Program-made: the position numbers and the translations under genes
The notes under the pieces: generated by a model
What the model saw: the letters and a program-made list of their open reading frames with translations, nothing else
Database searches by the model: none
Told to the model about the DNA's origin: nothing
Shown here: positions 24,866 to 33,567 of the stretch, in pieces
How the letters are laid out: every line of letters begins with the position of its first letter
How positions within the stretch are numbered: the first letter of the stretch is position 1
NCBI GenBank assembly: GCA_002504905.1
Contig: DATY01000031.1
Location: forward strand, 12,896-76,895
Direction: 5' to 3'
DNA from: Euryarchaeota archaeon UBA605
GTDB taxonomy: Archaea > Thermoplasmatota > Poseidoniia > Poseidoniales > Thalassarchaeaceae
DNA length: 64,000 nt

Positions 24866-25309
24866 TTATTTCGATGATTTTATTATGTCTTCAATTAGAT
24901 TTGAAATCACATTAATTGTTGAATCTCCGGGGTATGATTCAATCTTAAATTTCCCCTCAACTGTGGAAGAAATTGTATTACCATCTGCTAAACTAATCTC
25001 TCCTTTAACAAGATCACTTAGTTTTAATCTGATGTAAAAATTCTTATCTTCATCGAGTCTTTGTTGAATATTATTTTCTAACAATTCAATCAAAATTTCA
25101 TAACCCAATCTTTCTAATGATCTTCTAGAATCTTTTTTATTCATATTTTTTGCTACTATGGTATGTTGCTCAGCACCATGAAATGATTTATCTTTTGTAA
25201 TATTAATAGATGATTTTTCTCCTGCAATCCATTTCAATGAATCATGAATTAAATCTGCTCTATCTAAAGCACTTACATTAACTCTCCATGACACGCTATG
25301 CAAACCCAT
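24866..25309 (-). CDS. RNA-binding protein related to the predicted exosome subunit COG1325
   Basis: 147 residues. The N-terminus SWRVNVSALDRADLIHDSLKWI matches the opening strand and helix of the archaeal COG1325 family (L5-like RNA-binding fold). The middle HGAEQHTIVAKNMNKKDS corresponds to the family's GxHGNPI strand. The C-terminal part (ISLADGNTISSTVEGKFKIESYP) fits the ADGD-type loop of that group. In many archaea such genes lie near ribosomal or exosome genes; here it is divergent from S1e. The exosome link is a family-level prediction. Confidence 0.7.
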   Translation of the reverse strand: MGLHSVSWRVNVSALDRADLIHDSLKWIAGEKSSINITKDKSFHGAEQHTIVAKNMNKKDSRRSLERLGYEILIELLENNIQQRLDEDKNFYIRLKLSDLVKGEISLADGNTISSTVEGKFKIESYPGDSTINVISNLIEDIIKSSK

Positions 25310-25450
25310 ACCTATTCGTGTAGCATTACAGTATTGAATCCGACGCTTTACATTTTTTCTAAGACCGGTTATAGCGTCTCGTTCATATACTGCATGAAAG
25401 TCGGACGGCTCGCAAACGGGGCAGCCCCCGGTATATACGGAGTCGTTGAA

Positions 25451-26326
25451 ATGGCAAAAGGAGCATCAGCAAGAGCAGCGGCACGTAAACAGAGAGACAA
25501 GTGGAAAGCTAAGCGCTGGTACACAATTAGGGCGCCAAGAACGCCTTGGTCATTTAGAGTAATAGGGGAGACCTTAGCTGAAGACCCTTCACAACTAATT
25601 GGAAGGAACTATGAAATTATTCAAAATGAGTTAGATGGTGACTTCTCTAAAATGCATGTCAAAGTTGTTTTCAAAGTCACAGATGTTCTTGGTAATGACG
25701 CAATTACAGAGTTTGTTGGTCACGAACTTCTGAAAGATCATGTTCGTCGTCAAGTAAGAAGAGATCGCGGTAAAATTGATGACACAATCGATGTAGTTAC
25801 TGAAGATGGTTTTTACGTACGCTTCAAACCATTGATGATTTCGAGAGCGAGGATTAAATCGAGTCAGAAACAGCAAATGCGCACTATTGCTAGAGATATA
25901 ATTCTGACAACTGGAGCTACATCAACATGGTTCAAATTACAAGCAGAAACTCTTGACGGGACTCTTGAAAATAAAATTAAGGAAGCGGTTTCCAAAATAC
26001 AACCAGTTAGAACTGTGGTCATTCGTCGTACTCAGTTAATTCAATCAGGTGTATTAGTAGAAGAAGGACCAACACTAGATGAAATTCATGCACAAGAAAA
26101 AGAAGAATTAGATGCTAAATCATTAGAAGTTATTGAGGAAGTATTTGATGAAGATGAAATCACTGAACAGGCAGCATCTGAAGAAATTGTTGAATCAGAA
26201 TCATCAGATGATGATAATGTTGATTATTCATCTTTAACAGTTAGTGAATTAAAGGAACTTCTAAAGGCCGCTGGAAAACCTGTTTCAGGTAAAAAGGCAG
26301 AACTAATTGACAGACTGAATGAGTGA
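25451..26326 (+). CDS. rps3ae: Ribosomal protein S1e (S3Ae) with C-terminal SAP domain
   Basis: 291 residues from ATG 25451 (MAKGASARAAARKQRDKW). The frame is open further upstream, but nothing there resembles the family. Residues 1 to about 210 are S1e: KRWYTIRAPRT, FKVTDVLGNDAITEFVGHEL, MRTIARDIILTTGATSTW and KIQPVRTVVIRRTQLI. S1e is a small-subunit protein near the mRNA exit. An acidic linker (about 225-257) is followed by a clear SAP motif (LTVSELKELLKAAGKPVSG, about 261-279), a short helix-extended-helix nucleic-acid-binding element. Archaeal S1e is usually about 195-225 residues, so the tail is extra. Confidence 0.93.
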   Translation: MAKGASARAAARKQRDKWKAKRWYTIRAPRTPWSFRVIGETLAEDPSQLIGRNYEIIQNELDGDFSKMHVKVVFKVTDVLGNDAITEFVGHELLKDHVRRQVRRDRGKIDDTIDVVTEDGFYVRFKPLMISRARIKSSQKQQMRTIARDIILTTGATSTWFKLQAETLDGTLENKIKEAVSKIQPVRTVVIRRTQLIQSGVLVEEGPTLDEIHAQEKEELDAKSLEVIEEVFDEDEITEQAASEEIVESESSDDDNVDYSSLTVSELKELLKAAGKPVSGKKAELIDRLNE

Positions 26327-26368
26327 TTGTTTATAACAGAAACATTATCACCCACTGAGAGGGAAGAT

Positions 26369-27127
26369 ATGACTCGAGTTGCTGTAATTTGTGGCACAGG
26401 TATGAGTGAATTAATTAATGATTTTAGAATTAAACAAGATTCTAATGTATCTGAACTTAGAATTCAATCTAAATGGGGTGAAGTGCCCATATTTGTTGTT
26501 GAGAAAAATGAACATAGATTTTTCATTTTAGATAGGCATCACCCTAAGTCTGGTGCTCGTACCCCTCCTCATATGATTGAACATCGAGCTAATATTTTTG
26601 CAATTTCAAGTTGTAATCCTGATATTATCTTAAGTGTTAACTCAGTAGGATCAATGAGAGAAGATTTTCCTCCCGGAGATATCGGAATTCCAAAAGATAT
26701 TATTGATCTTACACAAATTCCATGGACATTTTATGATGATGAAGCACACCATTCTGATAGGACTAGTGTTTTCGATAGTAAGGCTGTAGATTCTTGTTAT
26801 ACCGCATTAAAAGATGTACAAAACTATGTTATTAGAGATTTAATAATAGCTCAATGCACCGGTCCTCAATTTGAAACACCATCTGAAATTGATGTTTTGG
26901 TCAAATTAGGGGCAGATGTTGTTGGAATGACCCTTGGTCCCGAACAACGTTTAGTTTCTGAAACCAATATCCCACACGTCGCTTTAGCTTGTTCATCTAA
27001 TTGGGCCGCGGGAAGGACTCCTGGAAATCCTAAGGCAGAAATAAACCACAATGAAGTTGATTCTATGGCATCTTCAATGAGAGAGAAAGTTATGAACTGT
27101 GTCGTTGGTTTAATAGAGAAATTTTAG
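26369..27127 (+). CDS. S-methyl-5'-thioadenosine/purine nucleoside phosphorylase
   Basis: 252 residues from ATG 26369, preceded by GAGAGGGA; an upstream TTG at 26327 is less likely. PNP/MTAP family landmarks are VAVICGTGMSEL (phosphate loop), TPPHMIEHRANIFA, CTGPQFETPSEI (purine and ribose site) and GMTLGPEQRLV. The family splits MTA or nucleosides with phosphate to a free base and a ribose-1-phosphate, salvaging methionine and purines. TPPHxIxxRANI and the overall pattern favour the MTA/thioinosine subgroup over plain PNP. The exact substrate cannot be fixed by reading. Confidence 0.88.
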   Translation: MTRVAVICGTGMSELINDFRIKQDSNVSELRIQSKWGEVPIFVVEKNEHRFFILDRHHPKSGARTPPHMIEHRANIFAISSCNPDIILSVNSVGSMREDFPPGDIGIPKDIIDLTQIPWTFYDDEAHHSDRTSVFDSKAVDSCYTALKDVQNYVIRDLIIAQCTGPQFETPSEIDVLVKLGADVVGMTLGPEQRLVSETNIPHVALACSSNWAAGRTPGNPKAEINHNEVDSMASSMREKVMNCVVGLIEKF

Positions 27128-27175
27128 AGACCAATTCTGGAATATATTGATGTCTAACCTCCTTTGAGTTGATTT

Positions 27176-27562
27176 ATGAAACCACTTACCGTAGAGGACT
27201 GGATGAATGTTGATAACTTTAGTATTGAAGATAGATCATGGAATATGATGATGCAAAAAGTTGCATCATTTCATTCTAAATTCGATTTTGATAATCCCGA
27301 AAATAGAGGACATGATATGGGGTATCGAATTGCCCTTACGGTGGAAGAACTAGGAGAATTTGCTGCTGCAATTACAAAAGAGAAACCTCTTGAAGAGGCC
27401 TCAGAAGAATTGGCAGATATTCTAATTCTGGTTTTAGGACACTCACTCGCTCTTAAAGTAGATTTATTTGAACAGTTTTGTATTAAATTAGAGAAAATAA
27501 TGAATCGACCTTCAATACAGACTAAGTTAGGTATTCGTGTCACAGAATACAAAAATGAATAA
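27176..27562 (+). CDS. MazG-like nucleotide pyrophosphohydrolase
   Basis: 128 residues, all helical. The metal-binding pattern of the MazG/dUTPase superfamily is present: VEELGEFAAAI (ExxE) and, 20 residues on, EEASEELADILILVLG (ExxD). Members hydrolyse NTPs or dNTPs to NMP and pyrophosphate and clean the nucleotide pool. This is a single-domain form. It follows the MTA phosphorylase by 48 bases on the same strand. Confidence 0.85.
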   Translation: MKPLTVEDWMNVDNFSIEDRSWNMMMQKVASFHSKFDFDNPENRGHDMGYRIALTVEELGEFAAAITKEKPLEEASEELADILILVLGHSLALKVDLFEQFCIKLEKIMNRPSIQTKLGIRVTEYKNE

Positions 27563-27598
27563 ACATATTATTATTTACTGTGACACTGAAAGAAGTAT

Positions 27599-29056
27599 GT
27601 GCCTAGGTCTGGTATCGTCTTATTGATGTCGATGTTATTTTTATCGAGTTCCGTTGTTGGTTGTGTAAGTACGTCAGATGTTGATTTAGATGAAATAGAA
27701 GATAGTAAAGATAATTGTCCTGATATTTTCAATCCTGAGCAATTAGATTTTGATAGCGATAAAATAGGTGATTTGTGTGATCTGGATGATGATAATGATG
27801 GCATTCTAGATGAAAATGACTCACATCCTCTAGACTTCGATGAAAGTTCTGATTTAGATGGTGACGGTATTGGCGATAATTCTGATGTCGATATTGATGG
27901 TGATGGAGTGGAAAATTCCTTAGATTATTATCCATATGATCCTTACGAAAAATGGGATACAGATTCTGATGGGATACCTAATGGGATTGATACTGATGAT
28001 GACGGAGACGGTTGGAATGATTCAGTAGATCCGTTCGACTTAACTCCTGTTACTTCTTTACTAGAAGACGGACCTTTCAAATCAGGAACAATGGAAATAA
28101 TTTTTACTTCTCCTAGAGGTCATGAAGTAACTTTACAAATATGGTATCCCACCAAAGATGAATCTAGTGATGTAGTAATCTACGATAATGTTCTTCCGGG
28201 TTTAGCACTAAAAGATACTAAGCCGGACTGCTCTGAGCCTAGGCCTGTAACGATATACAGCCATGGATTCCCCAGTATTAGATGGGGGTCAGCCTACATG
28301 ATGGAAAGTTTAGCAACCCATGGTTTTATTTCTATAGCTCCAAATCATAAATACGGTACTGTATTTGACTTCGATATCGATAAATTTCCCAATCATATTC
28401 TTTCTCGTCCGCAGGACATAATAGAAAGTTTTGACTGGTTAGTGAATCAAAACAATATCAGTGGTGATTTTTTTAACTGTATTTTGCCCGAAGAAGGTTA
28501 CTCAATGATCGGTCAATCCACTGGTGGATATACATCCATGATGATATCAGGTGCGAAAATTTATTCATCTGATATAGAATCAACTTGCAATGATAATAGT
28601 TCAGAGTTTAGCGAAGTGAACTGTCATATTTTATCTGAATTTTCTAATCTTCAAATATCAGATTTTTCAAATCCTGATCCAAGAATTAGATTTGCACTAT
28701 TACTCTCACCTTGGAATGGAAGTGTACTTAATTCTGGAATATCAAGTGTCTCTGTACCCATGGTAGTTCTTGTCGGTAGTGCTGATGAAACAACAACTGT
28801 ATCGGAAGTGAATAATACTGTTTCGAAATTGGGAGAAAATTTACTTAATTATGCTGTTTTTAATAATTCAGGACATTATGCATTTGCTCCAATAGGTTGT
28901 CTTGCTTATGGTTGTGATGGCTTATTAGATATTAATATCTCAGAAAATTTATCTAGTAGGATAGCAATTATTTCTCTCGCTAAACAACTTAACTGGCCAG
29001 AATCTGATAGTTATGATCTTCCACAATCAGAACATATTACATGGAAATATGACTAG
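27599..29056 (+). CDS. Lipoprotein with thrombospondin type 3 calcium repeats and an alpha/beta hydrolase domain
   Basis: 485 residues from GTG 27599 (an ATG at 27626 would shorten the signal). The signal ends in a lipobox-like LSSSVVGC, so Cys22 may be lipidated. Residues about 30-150 are tandem Asp-rich repeats (DSDKIGDLCDLDDDNDGI, DGDGIGDNSDVDIDGDGV, DSDGIPNGIDTDDDGDG), the calcium-binding TSP3 type. Residues about 160-485 form a hydrolase related to dienelactone hydrolase/PAF-acetylhydrolase: YSHGFPSIRWG oxyanion region, GQSTGGYTS nucleophile elbow, LVGSADETT acid, SGHYAF histidine. It is probably a cell-surface esterase or lipase. It overlaps the convergent DCC gene by 4 bases. Confidence 0.85.
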   Translation: MPRSGIVLLMSMLFLSSSVVGCVSTSDVDLDEIEDSKDNCPDIFNPEQLDFDSDKIGDLCDLDDDNDGILDENDSHPLDFDESSDLDGDGIGDNSDVDIDGDGVENSLDYYPYDPYEKWDTDSDGIPNGIDTDDDGDGWNDSVDPFDLTPVTSLLEDGPFKSGTMEIIFTSPRGHEVTLQIWYPTKDESSDVVIYDNVLPGLALKDTKPDCSEPRPVTIYSHGFPSIRWGSAYMMESLATHGFISIAPNHKYGTVFDFDIDKFPNHILSRPQDIIESFDWLVNQNNISGDFFNCILPEEGYSMIGQSTGGYTSMMISGAKIYSSDIESTCNDNSSEFSEVNCHILSEFSNLQISDFSNPDPRIRFALLLSPWNGSVLNSGISSVSVPMVVLVGSADETTTVSEVNNTVSKLGENLLNYAVFNNSGHYAFAPIGCLAYGCDGLLDINISENLSSRIAIISLAKQLNWPESDSYDLPQSEHITWKYD

Positions 29057-29448
29057 TTATCGTAATCATTTAGTGATGGGATCATACATATATCTGGCTT
29101 TGAAAAAATTCTATGTCTATTTTTTGAAATAATTATGTATACCAAATCTCTTAACGGAAGAGGAATAATCCAACAAAATGGATATAGGATTTTATATCTC
29201 CATTTCATGAATAATAGACATCTAACTGCTGCCGCAGATCTAATGTAGATTTTTTCATTTTCTAATAAATATACGGAATCCACATTTTGTCTTTTAGCTG
29301 ATAATTTCTTTATAATTTCTTTACCTTCGTTACTTTCATTTGTCAGGAATATAATTTTCTTCCCTTTATCCAGTCGCGGCCTCAAAAAAATTGCTGACCT
29401 GTTACATAGGCCACAATCACCATCAAGAATCAACGTCGCAAAATCCAT
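29053..29448 (-). CDS. DCC-family thiol-disulfide oxidoreductase-like protein (DUF393)
   Basis: 131 residues beginning LILDGDCGLCNRSAIFL, the diagnostic DGDCxLC motif with a thioredoxin-like CxxC-type active site. Downstream are a central strand-helix region and a hydrophobic helix (YPFCWIIPLPLRDLVYIII) typical of the family. Function is poorly defined; predicted thiol redox. The start ATG directly abuts the TAA stop of the upstream DUF2071 gene, so the two are translationally coupled. Confidence 0.85.
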   Translation of the reverse strand: MDFATLILDGDCGLCNRSAIFLRPRLDKGKKIIFLTNESNEGKEIIKKLSAKRQNVDSVYLLENEKIYIRSAAAVRCLLFMKWRYKILYPFCWIIPLPLRDLVYIIISKNRHRIFSKPDICMIPSLNDYDN

Positions 29449-30183
29449 TTATTCATCTCCTGTTGATTCAATATCCCAGGTTAATACTTCTACTCCTTCA
29501 CTCACATGAACAAGGTCTGGCTTCAAAATTCTCTTTATCCCTAAATCATATGATTCAGTAAGAGTGTTTTCGATAATTTCTACTTCACCTACTCTGAATT
29601 TCCAAGGCTCATGATATGTATATGCTCTACAAGTTTTACCTTCATGATAGACATATAGGCAATATCTTTCGAATAAAAACTCCTCGAGGCTACCCTTTTC
29701 TGCTTGTAAAATAGGTCCATTTGAATACGATTGTCCTTTCAATGAGACTCCATCTTCTTTTCTTTTTGATTGCCAAATAAAACCACCTTTCTCATTCGTC
29801 TCAAACTTACATTTCGCATATCTATATGGTAGGCTGTAAGCTAATGGGGCGTAATAACAAGTAATGTGACTTTGAGCATCAAGAGTTAGGAAAAATACCC
29901 CACTTTTCCCATTTTTCTTTACATAAGTTCTAATATTGAATTCAGGAAAATTAGAAATAAATGATATGGATGGTAGAAATCTTGGTCTGACTTTCTCCAT
30001 CCTAAATGGTATGGTGCCGACGTATGCCTTGCCTTCAAAGAGGTCAATTTCTAAATCATCAGGTAAATGTTTTCGAAGAAAATCTGGAGAAACTTCCCAA
30101 TGCATGAACGTAAGACTTTTCCAATTCTGATTTAGAGAATGTTTCCTTTCAGGCATTGGAAACGGTAAATGGTCAGTTCTCAT
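29449..30183 (-). CDS. DUF2071 (YqjF-like) protein
   Basis: 244 residues. The N-terminal pattern WKSLTFMHWEVSPDFLRKHLP, then DLEIDLFEGKAYVGTIPFRM and FPEFNIRTYV, is the DUF2071/YqjF signature (related to acetoacetate decarboxylase-like beta folds). The C-terminal part ends in EVLTWDIE. Molecular role unknown. It forms a two-gene unit with the DCC protein downstream, so a shared redox or detoxification task is plausible. No signal or TM segment. Confidence 0.85.
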   Translation of the reverse strand: MRTDHLPFPMPERKHSLNQNWKSLTFMHWEVSPDFLRKHLPDDLEIDLFEGKAYVGTIPFRMEKVRPRFLPSISFISNFPEFNIRTYVKKNGKSGVFFLTLDAQSHITCYYAPLAYSLPYRYAKCKFETNEKGGFIWQSKRKEDGVSLKGQSYSNGPILQAEKGSLEEFLFERYCLYVYHEGKTCRAYTYHEPWKFRVGEVEIIENTLTESYDLGIKRILKPDLVHVSEGVEVLTWDIESTGDE

Positions 30184-30238
30184 GATAAATGGTTAGTGAT
30201 AGTATACTTCAAATTTATGCAAAGATTTGCTAAAATAT

Positions 30239-30751
30239 TCATTCTTTTTTCTTCCAAATTGAATATGTACTTTCAAACTCATCTTCCTCACTTGTTGAGT
30301 TCCTTTCTATGATTTCTTCATTCCATACCGGCCAGTTAATATTTGGGAATTTAATATTTCCACTTCGATTGGTATGAACCCTAGTAACATGTATTTCATC
30401 AACACTTTGTAAAAATAATTCATAAATTTGTGAACCACCGATAATCCAGCATTCATCACATCCGTTTGCATAGGCGATTTCTATTGCCCTACCAGGGTAT
30501 AGTGCTACTTCTGCCCCCTCATCGGTCCATTTTGTATCTCTTGACATCACAATATTCAATCTTTCAGGAAGCGGCTTAAATTTGTTTGGTAACGATTCCC
30601 AAGTTTTTCTTCCCATTATAACTGCATTGAAACCATCTGCGATAGTTAATTTTTTGAATCTCTTAAGGTCTGCAGATAGTCTCCAAGGAAGATTTTGATC
30701 ATTTCCAATTATTTCATCCTCATCCATAGCAACAATCATCATAATTTTCAT
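30239..30751 (-). CDS. folA: Dihydrofolate reductase
   Basis: 170 residues. DHFR reduces dihydrofolate with NADPH, regenerating the tetrahydrofolate used up by ThyA. Landmarks are MIVAMDEDEIIGNDQNLPWRL, SADLKRFKKLT (catalytic Asp in the position of E. coli Asp27), VIMGRKTWESLP (NADPH loop), LNIVMSRD and CWIIGGSQIYELF. The length is standard. It starts 10 bases after the thyA stop on the same strand, forming a thyA-folA unit as in many bacteria. Confidence 0.95.
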   Translation of the reverse strand: MKIMMIVAMDEDEIIGNDQNLPWRLSADLKRFKKLTIADGFNAVIMGRKTWESLPNKFKPLPERLNIVMSRDTKWTDEGAEVALYPGRAIEIAYANGCDECWIIGGSQIYELFLQSVDEIHVTRVHTNRSGNIKFPNINWPVWNEEIIERNSTSEEDEFESTYSIWKKKE

Positions 30752-30761
30752 TTTCTTTCAC

Positions 30762-31556
30762 CTACACTGAAATTGGTGCAGAAATGTGAGGATGATGTTC
30801 GTAACCTACAATCTGAATATCTTCTGCTTTAAAATCATCAATATTCTTGATTTCTGGATTTAATATTAAGTTAGGTAATTTCATAGGAGATCTAGAAATT
30901 TGTAATTTTGCCTGTTCAAGATGATTATTGTATAAATGACAATCTCCCCCTGTCCAGATAAATTCACCCGGTTCTAATTCACAAACTTGTGCCATCATAC
31001 AGGTTAACAGACTGTACGAAGAAATATTGAATGGGACTCCTAAAAATGCATCAGCACTTCTTTGATATAATTGACATGATAATCTTCCATCGCGAACATA
31101 GAACTGGAAAAAAGCATGACAAGGCATTAATGCCATTTTTTCTAACTCTCCTACATTCCAAGCAGAAACAATAATTCTTCTTGAGTCTGGGCTTTTTTTA
31201 ATCAGATCAATAGCATTTCTGATTTGATCAATAATTTCACCATCATTTGATACCCATTTCCTCCATTGCTTTCCATAAACTGGGCCTAAATCGCCATTTT
31301 CATCGGCCCATTCATTCCAAATTCTCACTTTATTTTCTTGTAGATAACTAACATTGGTATCTCCAGAAATCATCCATAGCAATTCATGAATAACACTCGG
31401 CCAATGAATTTTTTTGGTTGTTACTGCAGGAAAACCATTTGATAAATCGAATCGCATTTGATGACCAAAAACAGACTTAGTTCCTGTACCTGTTCTATCA
31501 TCTTTACTCCCCCCCTCCTCGAGGATTCGTCTAAGAAAATCTAGGTACTGCTCCAT
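30762..31556 (-). CDS. thyA: Thymidylate synthase (ThyA)
   Basis: 264 residues from ATG 31556 (MEQYLDFLRRILEEGG), the same length as E. coli ThyA; an upstream in-frame start at 31610 adds 18 residues not seen in the family. It methylates dUMP to dTMP using methylene-tetrahydrofolate. Landmarks are DRTGTGTKSVFG (phosphate-binding Arg), LMPCHAFFQFYV (catalytic Cys), CQLYQRSADAFLGVPFNI and WTGGDCHLYNNHLEQA. Folate-dependent ThyA with neighbouring folA is a bacterial-style arrangement. Confidence 0.96.
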   Translation of the reverse strand: MEQYLDFLRRILEEGGSKDDRTGTGTKSVFGHQMRFDLSNGFPAVTTKKIHWPSVIHELLWMISGDTNVSYLQENKVRIWNEWADENGDLGPVYGKQWRKWVSNDGEIIDQIRNAIDLIKKSPDSRRIIVSAWNVGELEKMALMPCHAFFQFYVRDGRLSCQLYQRSADAFLGVPFNISSYSLLTCMMAQVCELEPGEFIWTGGDCHLYNNHLEQAKLQISRSPMKLPNLILNPEIKNIDDFKAEDIQIVGYEHHPHISAPISV

Positions 31557-31610
31557 CTTGATAATAGCGGTTAGAGTGACAGTCTTTGAATGATACTCTC
31601 TATTATTCAC

Positions 31611-32381
31611 TTAAGGGGCACCATTTATTCTAAGAATTTCAATAATCTGATCAGTAAATTTTCGATATATTTCTTTCATTTCAGCCCTTTTTTCATTTTC
31701 ATCTTTAGATAATAATTTTATAATTCCTTCTTCACTGTAATTGCCTCCCAAATTATCGGATAACCAATCTGAAAAAGTTATTGGATTTCCAATATAAACA
31801 TCGATTCTCTTCCAAGGTTTGATGATCAAACTCCCTGGCTTCATGAAATTTCTAGCACCATTTATTGAAATAGGAACTATTGGGGTCCTTGGAAACTTTG
31901 CGGCTAATCTCGCAGCACCAGTTTTTCCTGTCTGTAAGAATGGAGGATGTGTTTTTCTTGACCTTGTTCCTTCCGGAAATATTCCCATTGAACAACCGGA
32001 ATTAAGTACATCAACGGCTTTTTCCAATGCATCTTTAGAACCATTTTCTCTAGCAGTACTAATTTGTCCGGTACTCTCCATTAAGATTTTAGTGGCTTGA
32101 GATTCGAAGTGTTCTTTCTTAGCAAGATAATGTACGGGCCTCTTAGCTGCAACAATTTTCAGAAAAGGATCTACATGGGATGTATGATTCGCGACAAATA
32201 TTACTGCACCATTCTTTGGAATTTTCTCTAAACCATGGTAATGAATATTCGTTATTGCTCTGAACGGTACTGGGAGGACAAATAAAAGAAATTTATACAT
32301 CCATGGTGTTTTAAATTCTGTTTTTTCTCCATCTAAACCAACTTCATTAGAAATTAATTCTAAGCTTTTTTCAGATAGCAT
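31611..32381 (-). CDS. plsC: 1-acylglycerol-3-phosphate acyltransferase-like protein (PlsC family)
   Basis: 256 residues. The acyltransferase blocks are clear: block I NHTSHVDPF (H-x4-D, about 70), block III FPEGTRSR (about 135) and block IV-like PIVPISINGARNF. A hydrophobic stretch near residues 25-45 (MYKFLLFVLPVPFRAI) would place it at the membrane. In bacteria PlsC esterifies the second fatty acid onto glycerol-3-phosphate. Archaeal ether lipids do not need this, yet homologues are reported from marine group II euryarchaea. It lies upstream of thyA-folA on the same strand. Confidence 0.9.
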   Translation of the reverse strand: MLSEKSLELISNEVGLDGEKTEFKTPWMYKFLLFVLPVPFRAITNIHYHGLEKIPKNGAVIFVANHTSHVDPFLKIVAAKRPVHYLAKKEHFESQATKILMESTGQISTARENGSKDALEKAVDVLNSGCSMGIFPEGTRSRKTHPPFLQTGKTGAARLAAKFPRTPIVPISINGARNFMKPGSLIIKPWKRIDVYIGNPITFSDWLSDNLGGNYSEEGIIKLLSKDENEKRAEMKEIYRKFTDQIIEILRINGAP

Positions 32382-32466
32382 CTATTTCAAACGGAGTGGT
32401 GGATTAGACTTATTGCTTTCTATACGCATTACAAGGGTTAATCCCATATTTCTGACTCGGCATATT

Positions 32467-33567
32467 ATGGAAGTACGGTCAGTAGGTGTATTTCTACTAG
32501 TCATTTTTGTAACACCATTATTGTCTCCAACGGTTATCGCTGACTGGGATGATGATAATTGGCTCTGGAATTTGATAGGTCCTGAAAGACTCGAACATGG
32601 CGATGAATTTGCTTGTCATGGATATGAAGGAAAAGATATCAATAACGATAACAATGTCATTAAGTCTTGTAAGAATTATTTAACAGAACATACAAATTCT
32701 TCTAGATGGGGCGTTGAACCTATATCATTTGGAGTTCCAGAGATTATTACTAATGATACTGTATATTCTTTAAAAGAATCAGGATTTTTAATTATTGGAG
32801 ATAATCTGAAGACTGAAACTGATGATTTTTTTGTTATTCAAAGGAATGGAGGTAGTCTTGAAAAAAATGCAGCAAATATTAGTCTTCTTGAGTCCGCCGA
32901 AAAAGATTCTCTAATCTCGATATATTGGGAAGCAAGAATATTTGATCTCAAAGTCAGAGAAGATAAAACCGCTATTGAATTATTAGAAAATCAGAACGTA
33001 TGGTATACTACTTGGGGAGAATGGTATAGTCATAATTTATCTAGTTCGAGAATATTAGTAAACTCATCAAATAATACAATTAACTTACAATTGCCTGTAG
33101 ATTTTGATTCGAGTTGGATTGTACCGGGTAGCTTAATTATCAATACAGAGACACCTATATCATCTATTCAATATTTGAATGGAGAAAATTTCCCATTACT
33201 TTCAGAAGATTCGAAATCTTTGAAAGAAGGTTGGAGATTGGTAGATGAAGGAATTATATTGTCAATTTATCCTGGCAATGAGGTAGTGCTTAATTTTGAA
33301 CATAACCTTTCATATACCTATAATCCTTTGAAAACTTTCAATGACTTACATCATAGCGTTACTATAGTAGGTCACCATGTAAAAAATCTTCATGAATGGG
33401 CATCAGATTTCTATGATTCTCCACTAATTTTTACATGGTTAATTGAAAGACCTCTTGCGCTAGAAATGAACTGGCGTCTTCCAATAATTGCAGTTGCTAT
33501 ATTAATTGCAACTCCTCTAACCATAAAATGGCTTGTTGCTAGAGATAAAAATTTGAGAGAATTATAG
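32467..33567 (+). CDS. Secreted single-TM protein of unknown function
   Basis: 366 residues from ATG 32467, which starts directly at a signal peptide (VGVFLLVIFVTPLLSP); an upstream frame to 32413 adds 18 residues that would precede the signal. The exported part has a Cys pair in the first 70 residues (FACHGYEG, VIKSCKNY) and beta-rich sequence with N-glycosylation-like sites (NSS, NLS, NDT). A C-terminal TM helix (about 340-358, LPIIAVAILIATPLTI) with basic tail anchors it. I recognise no domain. It overlaps the convergent next gene by 6 bases. Confidence 0.8.
   Translation: MEVRSVGVFLLVIFVTPLLSPTVIADWDDDNWLWNLIGPERLEHGDEFACHGYEGKDINNDNNVIKSCKNYLTEHTNSSRWGVEPISFGVPEIITNDTVYSLKESGFLIIGDNLKTETDDFFVIQRNGGSLEKNAANISLLESAEKDSLISIYWEARIFDLKVREDKTAIELLENQNVWYTTWGEWYSHNLSSSRILVNSSNNTINLQLPVDFDSSWIVPGSLIINTETPISSIQYLNGENFPLLSEDSKSLKEGWRLVDEGIILSIYPGNEVVLNFEHNLSYTYNPLKTFNDLHHSVTIVGHHVKNLHEWASDFYDSPLIFTWLIERPLALEMNWRLPIIAVAILIATPLTIKWLVARDKNLREL

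Noticed and set aside
25310..25450. tRNA or structured RNA before S1e
   Set aside because: No acceptor-stem pairing or TTCxAxxC T-loop could be found; only a possible TATA-like block.
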